DNA of 60,987 bases from NCBI GenBank assembly GCA_025963715.1, contig JAOQAG010000047.1, positions 1 to 60,987 on the forward strand, in the 5' to 3' direction. The notes beneath the pieces were generated by a model, which saw only the letters and a program-made list of their open reading frames with translations, made no database searches and was not told where the DNA came from. Source of the DNA: Bacteroidota bacterium. Lineage in GTDB: Bacteria > Bacteroidota > Bacteroidia > 2-12-FULL-35-15. The position numbers and the translations under genes are program-made. Positions 1 to 7,530 of this stretch are shown in pieces (within the stretch, counting starts at the first letter, position 1; each line of letters begins with the position of its first letter).

Positions 1-85
1 CGAGGGCTTTTCGCCCGAAGCAATCTCATTGTAGTTTTATACTCTGGTGTGAGATTGCTTCGGGCGAAAAGCCCTCGCAATGACG
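1..85. repeat. Family 4 inverted repeat, copy 1 (cut by window start)
   Basis: Two arms of about 30 bases, CGAGGGCTTTTCGCCCGAAG (1-20) continuing into caatctca, and their reverse complement ending at about 80, surround a loop of about 20 bases. The element should begin a few bases earlier (TCATTG is seen before it in the second copy), so the window starts inside it. A second copy lies at 49896-50030 in the trp operon, where the right arm carries a 32-base insert. The stem could fold in RNA on either strand. No gene is visible in bases 1-164. Confidence 0.85.
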
Positions 86-164
86 TTCTTAAAGCAAATT
101 CTTTTTTTATGGTACCAAGTTCAGGATATTCAATAAAAATTAACTTTGATAAAAAATATATAAA

Positions 165-1238
165 ATGGATTTGTTTTTTAAAGATCTTAAAGTAGTAGAA
201 CTGGCAAATGTACTGGCCGGTCCGGCGGTGGGAATGTTTTTTTCGGAGCTGGGCGCTGATGTAGTTAAAATTGAAAACAAGCTTACCGGCGGTGATGTTA
301 CCCGCAGCTGGAAATTATCCTGCGAAGATCCTGCTGCTGAAATTTCAGCCTATTATGCATCCGTAAACTGGAATAAAAAAAGCGTGTTCATCGACATGAA
401 CATTTCCGAAGAAAAACAACAGGTGTACGAATTGCTTAAAAATGCGGAGATCGTGATCAGCAATTATAAACTCGGCGATGATACAAAGCTGGGAATGGAT
501 TACGAAAGCATAAAAAAAATAAACCCGGCCATCATTTATGCAAGCATCACCGGTTTTGGCGCTGCCATCAAACGCACCGCGTACGACCTTGTATTACAGG
601 CCGAAACAGGCTTTATGCACATGAACGGCACGCCCGAAAGCGGCCCTGTAAAAATGCCGGTGGCACTCATCGATCTCCTGGCGGCGCATCAGCTGAAAGA
701 AGGAATTTTAATTGCAATGATCAAAAAATTAAAAACCGGCGAAGGTTCGCATGTCAGCGTTTCGTTGTATGATTCGGCCGTAGCATCGCTTGCCAACCAG
801 GCCAGCAACTGGTTAATGGCCGGTGCCGATCCGCAGCCTATCGGATCACTGCATCCCAACATTGCGCCTTATGGAGAATTATTTACTACTGCCGATCAAA
901 AAAAAATGGTGCTGGCTGTTGGCAATAACAAACAATTTGAACAGTTGTGTACAATTCTGAATTGTACAGCACTGATCACCGATCAAAAATTCAGTACCAA
1001 TACCAGCCGGGTAAAAAACAGGGCAGAATTACATGCGTTGCTCCTTCCTTTTTTTCAACATTCGGATTCAAAAACACTGATGGAGCAATTGATAAAAAAA
1101 GATGTTCCTGCAGGAATTATTCAATCACTTAAAGAAGTATTTGAAAATGAATCTGCAAAAAAACTGATCCATACCCAAAAGAACGAAAATGGCAGTTTAT
1201 CTGTAAACGTGCGCACAGCGGTTTTTGATCTGAAATAG
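165..1238 (+). CDS. CaiB/BaiF family (family III) CoA-transferase
   Basis: Moves coenzyme A between carboxylic acids in the cytoplasm; the substrate cannot be told from sequence. The 357-residue protein opens with DLKVVELANVLAGP, the usual N-terminal strand and loop of the family, followed by ELGADVVKIE. A YDLVLQAETG motif around residue 140 carries the Asp (D141) that matches the catalytic Asp position of family III enzymes. It is somewhat shorter than the usual ~400 residues, with a compact C-terminal part. It starts at an ATG after an A-rich leader. It stands alone: upstream is repeat DNA and downstream a gene with its own promoter. Formyl-CoA, 2-methylacyl-CoA racemase-type or carnitine-type activity are all possible. 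Confidence 0.88.
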   Translation: MDLFFKDLKVVELANVLAGPAVGMFFSELGADVVKIENKLTGGDVTRSWKLSCEDPAAEISAYYASVNWNKKSVFIDMNISEEKQQVYELLKNAEIVISNYKLGDDTKLGMDYESIKKINPAIIYASITGFGAAIKRTAYDLVLQAETGFMHMNGTPESGPVKMPVALIDLLAAHQLKEGILIAMIKKLKTGEGSHVSVSLYDSAVASLANQASNWLMAGADPQPIGSLHPNIAPYGELFTTADQKKMVLAVGNNKQFEQLCTILNCTALITDQKFSTNTSRVKNRAELHALLLPFFQHSDSKTLMEQLIKKDVPAGIIQSLKEVFENESAKKLIHTQKNENGSLSVNVRTAVFDLK

Positions 1239-1301
1239 CAGTACACAGGATCACGGAAAACCGTGAATTTAACCATCTGATTACAAATAGTTTACCTCAC
1301 A

Positions 1302-1334
1302 TTTGGTAGAACTGGATATTTTTTTATATTTTTG
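1302..1334 (+). promoter_or_regulatory. Bacteroidota-type promoter (-33 TTTG, -7 TATTTTTG)
   Basis: TTTG at 1302-1305 and TATTTTTG at 1327-1334 match the Bacteroidota consensus TTTG / TAnnTTTG, with 21 bases between. The predicted transcript start, near 1340, argues for the ATG at 1367 and against the GTG at 1334, which lies inside the -7 box. Confidence 0.7.
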
Positions 1335-1366
1335 TGCATCTTAATCAAGCTTTAAGAGCTACTTAC

Positions 1367-2326
1367 ATGAATAAAAAATTACTACTCGCACTCTTATTGA
1401 TCTTACCAATGCTTGCTTCTGCCCAATACAGAAAGCCCAAGTATAAAAAAGCAAATAACTTTTCAACCAAAAATAAAGTTCGCAGGGAATACATCATTGG
1501 TTTTGGAGCAGCTAACTTTTTAGGCGAATTGGGTGGCGCCAACCAGATTGGAACCCACTTTGTAAAAGATTTCGAATTTTCTGCTACCCGCCCCTCAGCT
1601 CAGCTTGGGATCCGCTATAAATTTGCAAAACGTTTTGCCGTAAAAGGTGGATTTTATTACCAGCTGCTGAACGGGAATGATAACCTTACCAAAGAACCTT
1701 ACCGCCATAACCGTAACCTGAGCTTCCGCTCCAATATCCTTGAATTATCGGTGCAGGGGGAATTATATATTACAAAAGAACAGCAAGGCCACCGTTACAA
1801 GATCAAAAATGCAAAAGGGATCAAAAATTATGATTTTCAGGCGTATTTATTTGTTGGTGTTGGCGGTTTTTATTACAATCCTCAAACTAAATACCATGGT
1901 AACTGGGTAAACCTGCAGCCGCTAAGCACCGAAGGTGAAGGATTACCGGGCGGAGCAAAAAAATATTCGAGAGTAAGCGTTTGTATCCCATACGGAATTG
2001 GTGTGAAATACAGCATTAATAAAGACTGGTCAGTAGGGCTTGAAGCCGGGATCCGCAAAACATTTACAGATTATATTGATGATGTAAGCAGTGTTTATTA
2101 CGACAATGCAAAATTAGCTGCTGCAAAAGGCCCAACGGCTGCTGCTGTTGCCGATCCATCATTGAACAGGTATCCTGCCGAATTAGGCGGCGATGCAACA
2201 GGTGCATGGCAAAGTGCTGCCGGTCAGCAACGCGGCGATACAAAATACAAAGATGCATACATGTTCCTGAATGTAACAGTTGCCTATAAAGTTCCATTCA
2301 AACGCAGAACACGCTCTAAATTCTAA
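1367..2326 (+). CDS. DUF6089-like outer membrane beta-barrel protein
   Basis: Predicted outer-membrane protein of 319 residues. A clear signal peptide (MNKKLLLALLLILPMLASAQ) is followed by a Lys-rich stretch and alternating hydrophobic/polar strands typical of a small beta-barrel. The segment PYGIGVKYSINKDWSVGLE, followed by RKTFTDYIDDVSSVYYD, is the conserved C-terminal signature I associate with DUF6089 proteins of Bacteroidota. An Ala/Gly-rich loop (about residues 240-295) precedes the last strand. ATG 1367 is chosen because the signal peptide starts there and a promoter lies just upstream. Family membership is from memory; a function beyond outer-membrane location is unknown. Confidence 0.82.
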   Translation: MNKKLLLALLLILPMLASAQYRKPKYKKANNFSTKNKVRREYIIGFGAANFLGELGGANQIGTHFVKDFEFSATRPSAQLGIRYKFAKRFAVKGGFYYQLLNGNDNLTKEPYRHNRNLSFRSNILELSVQGELYITKEQQGHRYKIKNAKGIKNYDFQAYLFVGVGGFYYNPQTKYHGNWVNLQPLSTEGEGLPGGAKKYSRVSVCIPYGIGVKYSINKDWSVGLEAGIRKTFTDYIDDVSSVYYDNAKLAAAKGPTAAAVADPSLNRYPAELGGDATGAWQSAAGQQRGDTKYKDAYMFLNVTVAYKVPFKRRTRSKF

Positions 2327-2330
2327 ATCC

Positions 2331-2780
2331 TTGAAATCAGATTCAATAACGATCACTGAGCCTCAAACTACACAACAGTTTGAGGCTTATTATTTACTGC
2401 GTTACCAGGTGTTGCGCCAGCCCTGGAACCAGCCTCCGGGATCGGAAAAAGATAATGACGAAGCCAGCTCCGATCACGCTATGGCCTGTGATCAAAACAA
2501 TACCGTGCTGGGTGTTTGCCGCCTGCAGATGAATTCCGCTACCGAAGCGCAATTGCGTTACATGGGCGTTAAAACGGATACACAGGGATTGGGGATCGGA
2601 AAAAAATTAATTACCTACATGGAGCAAAAAGCGCTGCAAAAAGGCGCGGAGAAAATGATCTTGCAGGCACGTGAAAATGCAGTGGATTTTTATACCAAAT
2701 GCGGTTATACGATCGTAGAAAAAAGTTATTTGATGTGGGGACAGATCCAGCATTACCTGATGGAGAAAGCATTACGTTAA
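2331..2780 (+). CDS. GNAT family N-acetyltransferase
   Basis: Predicted acetyl-CoA-dependent acetyltransferase of about 149 residues, substrate unknown. The acetyl-CoA loop is QGLGIGKKLI, followed by a helix and ARENAVDFYTKCGYTIVEK, the usual motif B region. The early YYLLRYQVLRQPW resembles ElaA-like GNATs. No ATG is available: an upstream TTG (2280) would overlap the preceding gene by 47 bases, whereas TTG 2331 lies 4 bases after its stop and begins directly before the first strand, so I prefer 2331. It is probably translated from the same transcript as the beta-barrel gene. Its end overlaps the convergent VTT gene by 4 bases. Confidence 0.85.
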   Translation: MKSDSITITEPQTTQQFEAYYLLRYQVLRQPWNQPPGSEKDNDEASSDHAMACDQNNTVLGVCRLQMNSATEAQLRYMGVKTDTQGLGIGKKLITYMEQKALQKGAEKMILQARENAVDFYTKCGYTIVEKSYLMWGQIQHYLMEKALR

Positions 2781-3397
2781 GCCCGGCTTTGCTCCTTTGA
2801 CTTTTTATTCCAGATGTCAAATTTCAGCTGAAATTTCTTTTTCTGCAATAATGTTCTCCAATCTATAAAAAGGAGTGCAAATATAAGCACCAGTCCCAAT
2901 ACAAGCCCTAGTATGGATTTCCAGGAAACGACGCCATGAATGAGCTCAGCAGTATTTTTTGCCGCATAATCTCCCATAAATACAGCTGCAGTATCGCTTG
3001 CAAATTTCCCGATGGTAAATGCCGGGATGATGTAAAGTGGTTTCATTTTCGCCATTCCGCTCGCTAAGAACAATGGCGTGGTAGGCAATGGCAGCAACGA
3101 ATATGTTAAGATTGCCAGCTGGCTTTTCCAGCCTTTTTGCTTCAGCTTATCACCCAGGAATTGCACATCTTCATTTTTTGCTTTGTTGAAGATCCTGCCG
3201 GATAATTTTGGAATATACAATGTAAGTATAAAACGCCCGAGAATAGAGCCTGCAACGCCGATGACGATTACCAGCCAGATGTTGAGATCATACCTGATCT
3301 GCAAAAAGATCATCACTGTAAAGGCGGGTGGAAAAGGGAACGGGACAACGTCCACCAGCATGGCGCCAATAAAAACAACCAGGTATTTTGTCCACAT
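2777..3397 (-). CDS. VTT/DedA-type (SNARE-associated-like) membrane protein
   Basis: Integral inner-membrane protein of 206 residues with about five hydrophobic segments. The stretch PFPFPPAFTVMIFLQIRY near the N terminus and YSLLPLPTTPLFLASGMAKM in the middle, with conserved prolines and glycine in a re-entrant-loop pattern, match the VTT domain found in DedA/TMEM41/VMP1 relatives, which are linked to lipid scrambling or transport. The C-terminal tail is basic (KKKFQLKF, NKKSKEQSRA). It is a lone gene on the minus strand, with its stop overlapping the convergent GNAT gene. The transported lipid is not inferable. Confidence 0.75.
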   Translation of the reverse strand: MWTKYLVVFIGAMLVDVVPFPFPPAFTVMIFLQIRYDLNIWLVIVIGVAGSILGRFILTLYIPKLSGRIFNKAKNEDVQFLGDKLKQKGWKSQLAILTYSLLPLPTTPLFLASGMAKMKPLYIIPAFTIGKFASDTAAVFMGDYAAKNTAELIHGVVSWKSILGLVLGLVLIFALLFIDWRTLLQKKKFQLKFDIWNKKSKEQSRA

Positions 3398-3507
3398 AAA
3401 ATCAGTATTTATAAGCGATCAGCCCAAAACCAACTACCTGATCAATACCTGCTTTTGTAAAAAATATGCCAGTGGTTTTTATCGCAATAATTGAGCAAAA
3501 AAACGAA

Positions 3508-3549
3508 GCTCTGCGATCTGCGCGCCTTCTTTGCGCCCTTTGCGGTTAA
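3508..3549. repeat. Family 6 repeat (CGCAAAG type)
   Basis: GCTCTGCGATCTGCGCGCCT followed by TCTTTGCGCCCTTTGCGGT is the reverse complement of the element at 15798-15835, with further relatives at 7392-7418, 15978-16014 and 54500-54541. It fills the 157-base gap between the DinB gene end and the VTT gene start. Confidence 0.8.
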
Positions 3550-3554
3550 TGTAG

Positions 3555-4034
3555 CTACAATACCCAGGCTTGTGTGGTTCCCAGCTCCACATGTCCGTTC
3601 ATTTTCAAATACAGGAACAATTGCATGCGGTACGATGCCAGCCATTTAACCGGCGCATTCATAATGGCAGCACTCAATACCATTTTTTCTTTCCAGGGCA
3701 GTTCCACTTCTTTCGTCAGCAGATCTTCTTCAGTTATAGTCGCCATCACTTTCCGGATCGTTGCTTTTTGCTCTTCCAGGCGTTCTTCAAAATTTGCGAT
3801 GGTCACCGTTTTATTGTAATCACGGATCTTTTCGCGCATTTCGGGTGTCAGGTCTTCTGTAAACCAGCGCATCATCATGGAACCGACCCCGGCAACGTAT
3901 TGCATCAGCTCGTGCGTACTGCGTGCTTTTTCAAACGGACGGTAATCCAGATCGTTTTCTTTGATCACTACCGAAAGGCGTTTCAATAATTCAATTTCAC
4001 GCTCAAGGCTGAAAAGTAAGTGGTCTTTATACAT
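3555..4034 (-). CDS. DinB-like four-helix-bundle protein
   Basis: A 159-residue soluble protein predicted to form the DinB/YfiT four-helix bundle: LEREIELLKRLSVVIKENDLDYRPFEKARSTHELMQYVAG gives helix 1, the turn, and the start of helix 2. Family members are putative metal-dependent enzymes such as thiol transferases. The usual three metal-binding histidines are not all obvious here; only one in STHELMQ and one near the C terminus (NGHVEL) are seen, so enzymatic activity is uncertain. It starts at an ATG directly downstream of family 2 repeats. The window holds two other DinB relatives (15241-15741, 40834-41355). Confidence 0.75.
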   Translation of the reverse strand: MYKDHLLFSLEREIELLKRLSVVIKENDLDYRPFEKARSTHELMQYVAGVGSMMMRWFTEDLTPEMREKIRDYNKTVTIANFEERLEEQKATIRKVMATITEEDLLTKEVELPWKEKMVLSAAIMNAPVKWLASYRMQLFLYLKMNGHVELGTTQAWVL

Positions 4035-4321
4035 ATCTACTAAATACTAATTTTTACTAATATACTAATCTGTGTGTCTACTAAATACCAATGAATACGA
4101 ATATACCAATCTGTGTATTCGCTGTGTTAATTATGGAAATGCATTTTCACTATTCTTTTGTCATCCCGGGCGCCGACCCGGGATCTGTTAATTAAATACT
4201 GCAACCATTTATGAGATCCCGGGTCAGGCCCGGGATGACAGTTTAAAAGGGAATTACTTTGAATTAAACACAGCATCTGCACACAGCAAACTTTAAACTT
4301 TTGAACTTTAAACTTTGAACT
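4035..4321. repeat. Intergenic mosaic: families 2, 2, 3 and 1
   Basis: The gap holds, in order, two copies of the family 2 unit (4035-4120, CTACTAAATACCAAT ... CTGTGT), a complete family 3 pair (4160-4241, TCATCCCGGGCGCCGACCCG and the inverted half ATCCCGGGTCAGGCCCGGGA), and a family 1 element (4271-4321) in minus orientation that contains the stop codon of the next minus-strand gene. No other gene is seen. Confidence 0.85.
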
Positions 4322-4850
4322 GCTTTTTTAAAAACTTATACAACGCTTCCGCATCGGCCTGTTCCAGCTGAAAACCAAATTTTATTTCTTTGCCGTAATA
4401 ATCAAATGCCAGGCGCTCCCCTGTTACCGACCAATAGGAATTACTCATATTATCGGCAAACGAATTTTCCTTTGGTACCAATATGCGCAGGTCTTTTATA
4501 AAATCAAATTCATACGTTCTGACCTTTCCTTTTCCAGCCACATCTCTTTTGTAAAGCAATTTATTTTCTCTCAGCTTGATCTTTTCCACACCGTATTTGC
4601 GCCACATGTACGCTTTAAAAAGTACATATTCAAAATAAGCCCAAAACGCCAGCCATACCATCATTGCTGCTTTTGTATTCTGATCCTGCAATATAAAAAA
4701 CTGGGTCATGATAATGATCCCGCTTACCGACCAGAGAAAAAGGCAGGCAAACAACAGGTTGTTTTTCAGTTTGTCCGCAAGTGCTACAATAACGATGCTT
4801 ACCTCATTATCACTGCGTTTTATGCTGATCTGCTTACCGATATATTCCAT
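4308..4850 (-). CDS. Hypothetical two-TM membrane protein
   Basis: Unrecognised 180-residue protein. After a polar N terminus (MEYIGKQISIKRSDNEVSIV) there are two adjacent hydrophobic segments at about residues 33-53 and 60-85, then a soluble C-terminal half (VEKIKLRENKLLYKRDV ... YEFDFIKDLRILVP ...) that alternates short strands in the manner of bacterial PH-like domains (YcxB/YdbS type). The last residues, KKQFKV and the TAA stop, are encoded by a family 1 repeat, so the native C terminus may have been replaced by repeat DNA. It is divergent from the potassium channel gene. Confidence 0.65.
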   Translation of the reverse strand: MEYIGKQISIKRSDNEVSIVIVALADKLKNNLLFACLFLWSVSGIIIMTQFFILQDQNTKAAMMVWLAFWAYFEYVLFKAYMWRKYGVEKIKLRENKLLYKRDVAGKGKVRTYEFDFIKDLRILVPKENSFADNMSNSYWSVTGERLAFDYYGKEIKFGFQLEQADAEALYKFLKKQFKV

Positions 4851-4889
4851 TCCTGATTTTAAATTTCCAGCAAAATTATCAATTAATTC

Positions 4890-4897
4890 TATATTTG
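4890..4897 (+). promoter_or_regulatory. -7 box TATATTTG for the potassium channel gene
   Basis: TATATTTG matches TAnnTTTG, 40 bases before the ATG at 4938. I do not see a convincing -33 TTTG at the expected distance. Confidence 0.5.
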
Positions 4898-4937
4898 TTA
4901 CCGATTAAAGATCAAACATCTACGGAAGTAAAAAAAC

Positions 4938-5885
4938 ATGGCAACTTTAAAAACAAAAAAGGCAGAGAATGAATTGGGATTTGGTACAAAAACCTCTTCC
5001 CAGCGGATGCGCCTGATCAACAAGGATGGCTCGTTCAACATCGACCGGATCGAATTATCGCGCTGGAATTCCACCAGCATTTATCATGCACTGATCACCA
5101 TGTCGTGGCGCAAATTCAACTCTACAGTAGTGCTTTATTTTATCATCATCAATTTATTTTTTGCAGCCTGTTATGATATTGCCGGAATGCAGGGATTACG
5201 TGGTGATGAGGCCGTTACGCAGGTTGATAAATTTATGGAAGCATTTTTTTTCAGTACACAAACCTTTAGCACCGTGGGTTTTGGAAGATTAAGCCCCGGC
5301 AATAATTTAACAAGTTCCATTGCTGCCATCGAATCGCTGGTGGGTTTATTGGGATTTGCATTGGCCACAGGCTTGCTGTACGGACGTTTTTCCCGCCCTG
5401 TTGCACATATTTTATTCAGCAGAAACGCCATCATTGCACCTTTCCGGGAAGGAAAAGCATTCCAGTTCCGCCTTGCAAACAAAATGCGCAACAGCCAGAT
5501 CACCGATATTCATTGCAGCCTTACAATTGCAAAGATTGAAATGGAGAATGGTGTTCCGGTCAGACGGTTCCGGCCGCTGGAACTGGAAGTAAAAAATATT
5601 ATTTTCTTTCCCATGACCTGGACCATCAATCACCTGATCGATGAAAACAGCCCGATGTACGGCATGTCTGAAAAAGAGCTCATTGAAGCAGATGCCGAAT
5701 TTATGATCTCGCTCAGCGGCTTTGACGATACATTTGCACAAACAGTGAGCAAGCGGCATTCCTACACTTACGGGGAATTGGTTTACGGTGCCAAATGGAT
5801 CAGCGTATTCAGCCAGAACGAGCGCGGACAAACCTCGCAGGATCTGAACAAGATCAGTATGTATGAAGTGGTTCCGTTTCCTTAG
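4938..5885 (+). CDS. Inward-rectifier (KirBac-type) potassium channel
   Basis: Tetrameric inner-membrane potassium channel subunit, 315 residues. Transmembrane helix 1 is at about residues 63-80 (STVVLYFIIINLFFAACYD), the pore helix and selectivity filter TVGFG at about 112-116 (FSTQTFSTVGFGRLSPG), and helix 2 at about 126-148. The remaining ~165 residues form the cytoplasmic immunoglobulin-like domain typical of Kir channels (FRLANKMRNSQITDIHCSL, then DENSPMYGMSEKEL). GFG rather than GYG is common in bacterial Kir proteins. The start ATG is preceded by a -7 box. It is monocistronic. The gating ligand is unknown; KirBac channels respond to lipids and pH. Confidence 0.93.
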   Translation: MATLKTKKAENELGFGTKTSSQRMRLINKDGSFNIDRIELSRWNSTSIYHALITMSWRKFNSTVVLYFIIINLFFAACYDIAGMQGLRGDEAVTQVDKFMEAFFFSTQTFSTVGFGRLSPGNNLTSSIAAIESLVGLLGFALATGLLYGRFSRPVAHILFSRNAIIAPFREGKAFQFRLANKMRNSQITDIHCSLTIAKIEMENGVPVRRFRPLELEVKNIIFFPMTWTINHLIDENSPMYGMSEKELIEADAEFMISLSGFDDTFAQTVSKRHSYTYGELVYGAKWISVFSQNERGQTSQDLNKISMYEVVPFP

Positions 5886-6113
5886 TACAGATAACGAACA
5901 GGAACGAATTTACGAATCTGTGTATCTACTATCTGTGTATCTACTAAATACTAATTAATACCAATATACTAATCTGTGCGTAATTAAGGAGTGTTAATTA
6001 TTTGTCCGTTCTATTTCCTTTACTGTCATCCCGGGCCTGACCCGGGATGACAGCGTTGAAGGGAGATTGTCAAATACAACATCTGCGCACAGCAAACTTT
6101 TAACTTTAAACTT
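5885..6113. repeat. Intergenic mosaic: family 2 (empty form), half family 3, family 1
   Basis: Between two convergent genes lie TACAGATAACGAACAGGAAC (5886-5905), an empty form of the unit that elsewhere carries a 23-base insert; family 2 units (5920-5980); one palindromic family 3 half (6024-6053); and a minus-oriented family 1 element (6079-6113) whose first bases are the stop codon of the transpeptidase gene. Confidence 0.85.
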
Positions 6114-6861
6114 AATTTACAACATACTTCCCCTGCTTATCCACACTTATTTTCGGAAGCTGTTTTTTGTTTTCAAAATAATCATAACCGGTTTTTAAAT
6201 TTTTCCAGAAAGCCAGTACAGCCGGATTGTTTGCATATTCCTTGTTTAAAAACGCCATTCCTTTTTCATCCATTTTACCCGGAAAAATAGAAATGGGAAT
6301 TGTTGTCTGTCCATTGTTGCGCGCTTCTACCGCCATGATGTACACTTCCTTGATACAATCGTCCGTAATGGGAATGCAGCCAATGCTCAGGCAGTTCCCA
6401 TGGATCATAATATCGCCGCCCAAATTACCTTTACCGATTATTTTATCGCTGGCATTTGGATAACTCACACCCAGCGATAAATGATAACTGCTGTACGGAT
6501 TAAAAACGGCTACATTATAAAAACCTTCCGGCACCTGTCCGTCGCCCTGCTGCCGTTTTGGCCCCAGCGTGCCCGAATAATAACAAATAGCATACGTTTT
6601 AAAAAGCTTGTATTGATTTTCCTTTTTCGAGCGGAGCCATACTTCCACCAGCTTATCGTTTTTTAATACACGGATAAACAGCTCAAAATTAGCAGCATCA
6701 ATTCCTTTTTTCTCCATTTCGGATTTTAAACCGCTCCATTTTTCGGCATAAGCCGCCTGAACACGTGCTGCTTTTTGCTGCTCTGTTTTAAAACTCTGAG
6801 CATAACCGAATGCACCAATAAAAGCACATAAAATAAGTACAAGAAACGTCCGTTTAAACAT
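6112..6861 (-). CDS. L,D-transpeptidase (YkuD domain, YafK-like), exported
   Basis: Periplasmic cross-linking or editing enzyme of peptidoglycan, 249 residues. A signal peptide MFKRTFLVLILCAFIGAFGYAQS is present. The catalytic signature is HGNCLSIGCIPITDD (His154, Cys162), the usual HG..xSxGC form of YkuD domains, here in the YafK-like context with FNPYSSYHLSLGVSYPN before it. It starts at an ATG. The stop codon TAA is the first three bases of a family 1 repeat. It is divergent from the FtsB-like gene. Exact activity (3-3 cross-links, or detaching lipoprotein as in some YafK relatives) cannot be told. Confidence 0.88.
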   Translation of the reverse strand: MFKRTFLVLILCAFIGAFGYAQSFKTEQQKAARVQAAYAEKWSGLKSEMEKKGIDAANFELFIRVLKNDKLVEVWLRSKKENQYKLFKTYAICYYSGTLGPKRQQGDGQVPEGFYNVAVFNPYSSYHLSLGVSYPNASDKIIGKGNLGGDIMIHGNCLSIGCIPITDDCIKEVYIMAVEARNNGQTTIPISIFPGKMDEKGMAFLNKEYANNPAVLAFWKNLKTGYDYFENKKQLPKISVDKQGKYVVN

Positions 6862-6922
6862 AATGTTAATTATTAAGTTGATAAGTCGATTTTTACAGAC
6901 TACTAAACGCAGAAAACACGCT

Positions 6923-6930
6923 TAAATTTG
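6923..6930 (+). promoter_or_regulatory. -7 box TAAATTTG for the FtsB/DivIC-like gene
   Basis: TAAATTTG matches TAnnTTTG. Its last base is also the first base of an upstream GTG that would extend the reading frame, so that longer start is unlikely and GTG 6951 is preferred. Confidence 0.55.
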
Positions 6931-6950
6931 TGCTAAATTATTCTATTCAG

Positions 6951-7247
6951 GTGAAAAAAGTAATATCCGTATTAAAAAATAAATATTTGCTTACGCTGAT
7001 CGCACTTACCGTGTGGGTTGTTTTTTTTGATAAAAATGATCTGAGGACCCAGGTCGACCTGCGCAAACAGGTAAAACAGCTACAGGAAGAGCGCAATTAT
7101 TATGCGCATGAGATCGCAGGTATTACTTCCGATATCCGCGAATTAAATACCAATCCGAAGACACTCGAAAAATTTGCACGCGAAAAATACCTGATGAAAC
7201 GCGATGATGAAGATATTTTTGTGATCGTGACGGATAGTACTAAATAA
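6951..7247 (+). CDS. FtsB/DivIC-like septum formation initiator
   Basis: Small bitopic division protein of about 98 residues. It has a short cytoplasmic N terminus (MKKVISVLKNK), one transmembrane helix (YLLTLIALTVWVVFF), and then a coiled coil (DLRTQVDLRKQVKQLQEERNYYAHEIAG) ending in the family motif TLEKFAREKYLMKRDDEDIF. In the divisome such proteins bridge FtsL and FtsQ/DivIB. GTG 6951 is chosen because the -7 box at 6923-6930 would remove the longer start. The stop codon is embedded in a family 1 repeat. Confidence 0.85.
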   Translation: MKKVISVLKNKYLLTLIALTVWVVFFDKNDLRTQVDLRKQVKQLQEERNYYAHEIAGITSDIRELNTNPKTLEKFAREKYLMKRDDEDIFVIVTDSTK

Positions 7248-7421
7248 GTTCAAAGTTTAAAGTTCAAAAGTTCAAAGTTTGCTGTGTATGCTCCTTCGGA
7301 GCGTTTTTTACCACTAAGGCACTGAGAAAAAAACGAGAAAAAAAATAAAGAATTGTTGCCGGGTGTTGCTCCTCCGGAGCGATTTTTTTGCCACGAAGAC
7401 GCGAAGGCGCAAAGAAGGTTA
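7245..7421. repeat. Intergenic mosaic: family 1, GGAGC hairpins, family 6-like units
   Basis: A plus-oriented family 1 element (7245-7290) starts at the stop codon. It is followed by GCTCCTTCGGAGC plus a T-run (7290-7309), CCACTAAGGCACTGAG, a second GCTCCTCCGGAGC hairpin with T-run (7368-7389), and CACGAAGACGCGAAGGCGCA. The same order (family 1, CTCCTTCGGAGCG, ACCACTTAGGCACTAAG) recurs at 21768-21870. The remaining bases to 7530 hold nothing I recognise. Confidence 0.8.
7289..7309 (+). terminator. Hairpin plus T-run after the FtsB-like gene
   Basis: GCTCC-TTC-GGAGC followed by GTTTTTT is a short intrinsic-terminator-like hairpin 42 bases after the stop codon. It is also part of the repeat mosaic, so a terminator role is inferred. 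Confidence 0.5.
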
Positions 7422-7530
7422 AAAGATTTTATCTTTCTAAAAATGATTGGTCACACGCATTAAAATTTGTTGCTTTTCTATAGCATGCAGTACGGGCAAC
7501 ACAACTCCAAACCCAAAACTTCCTTAAACT

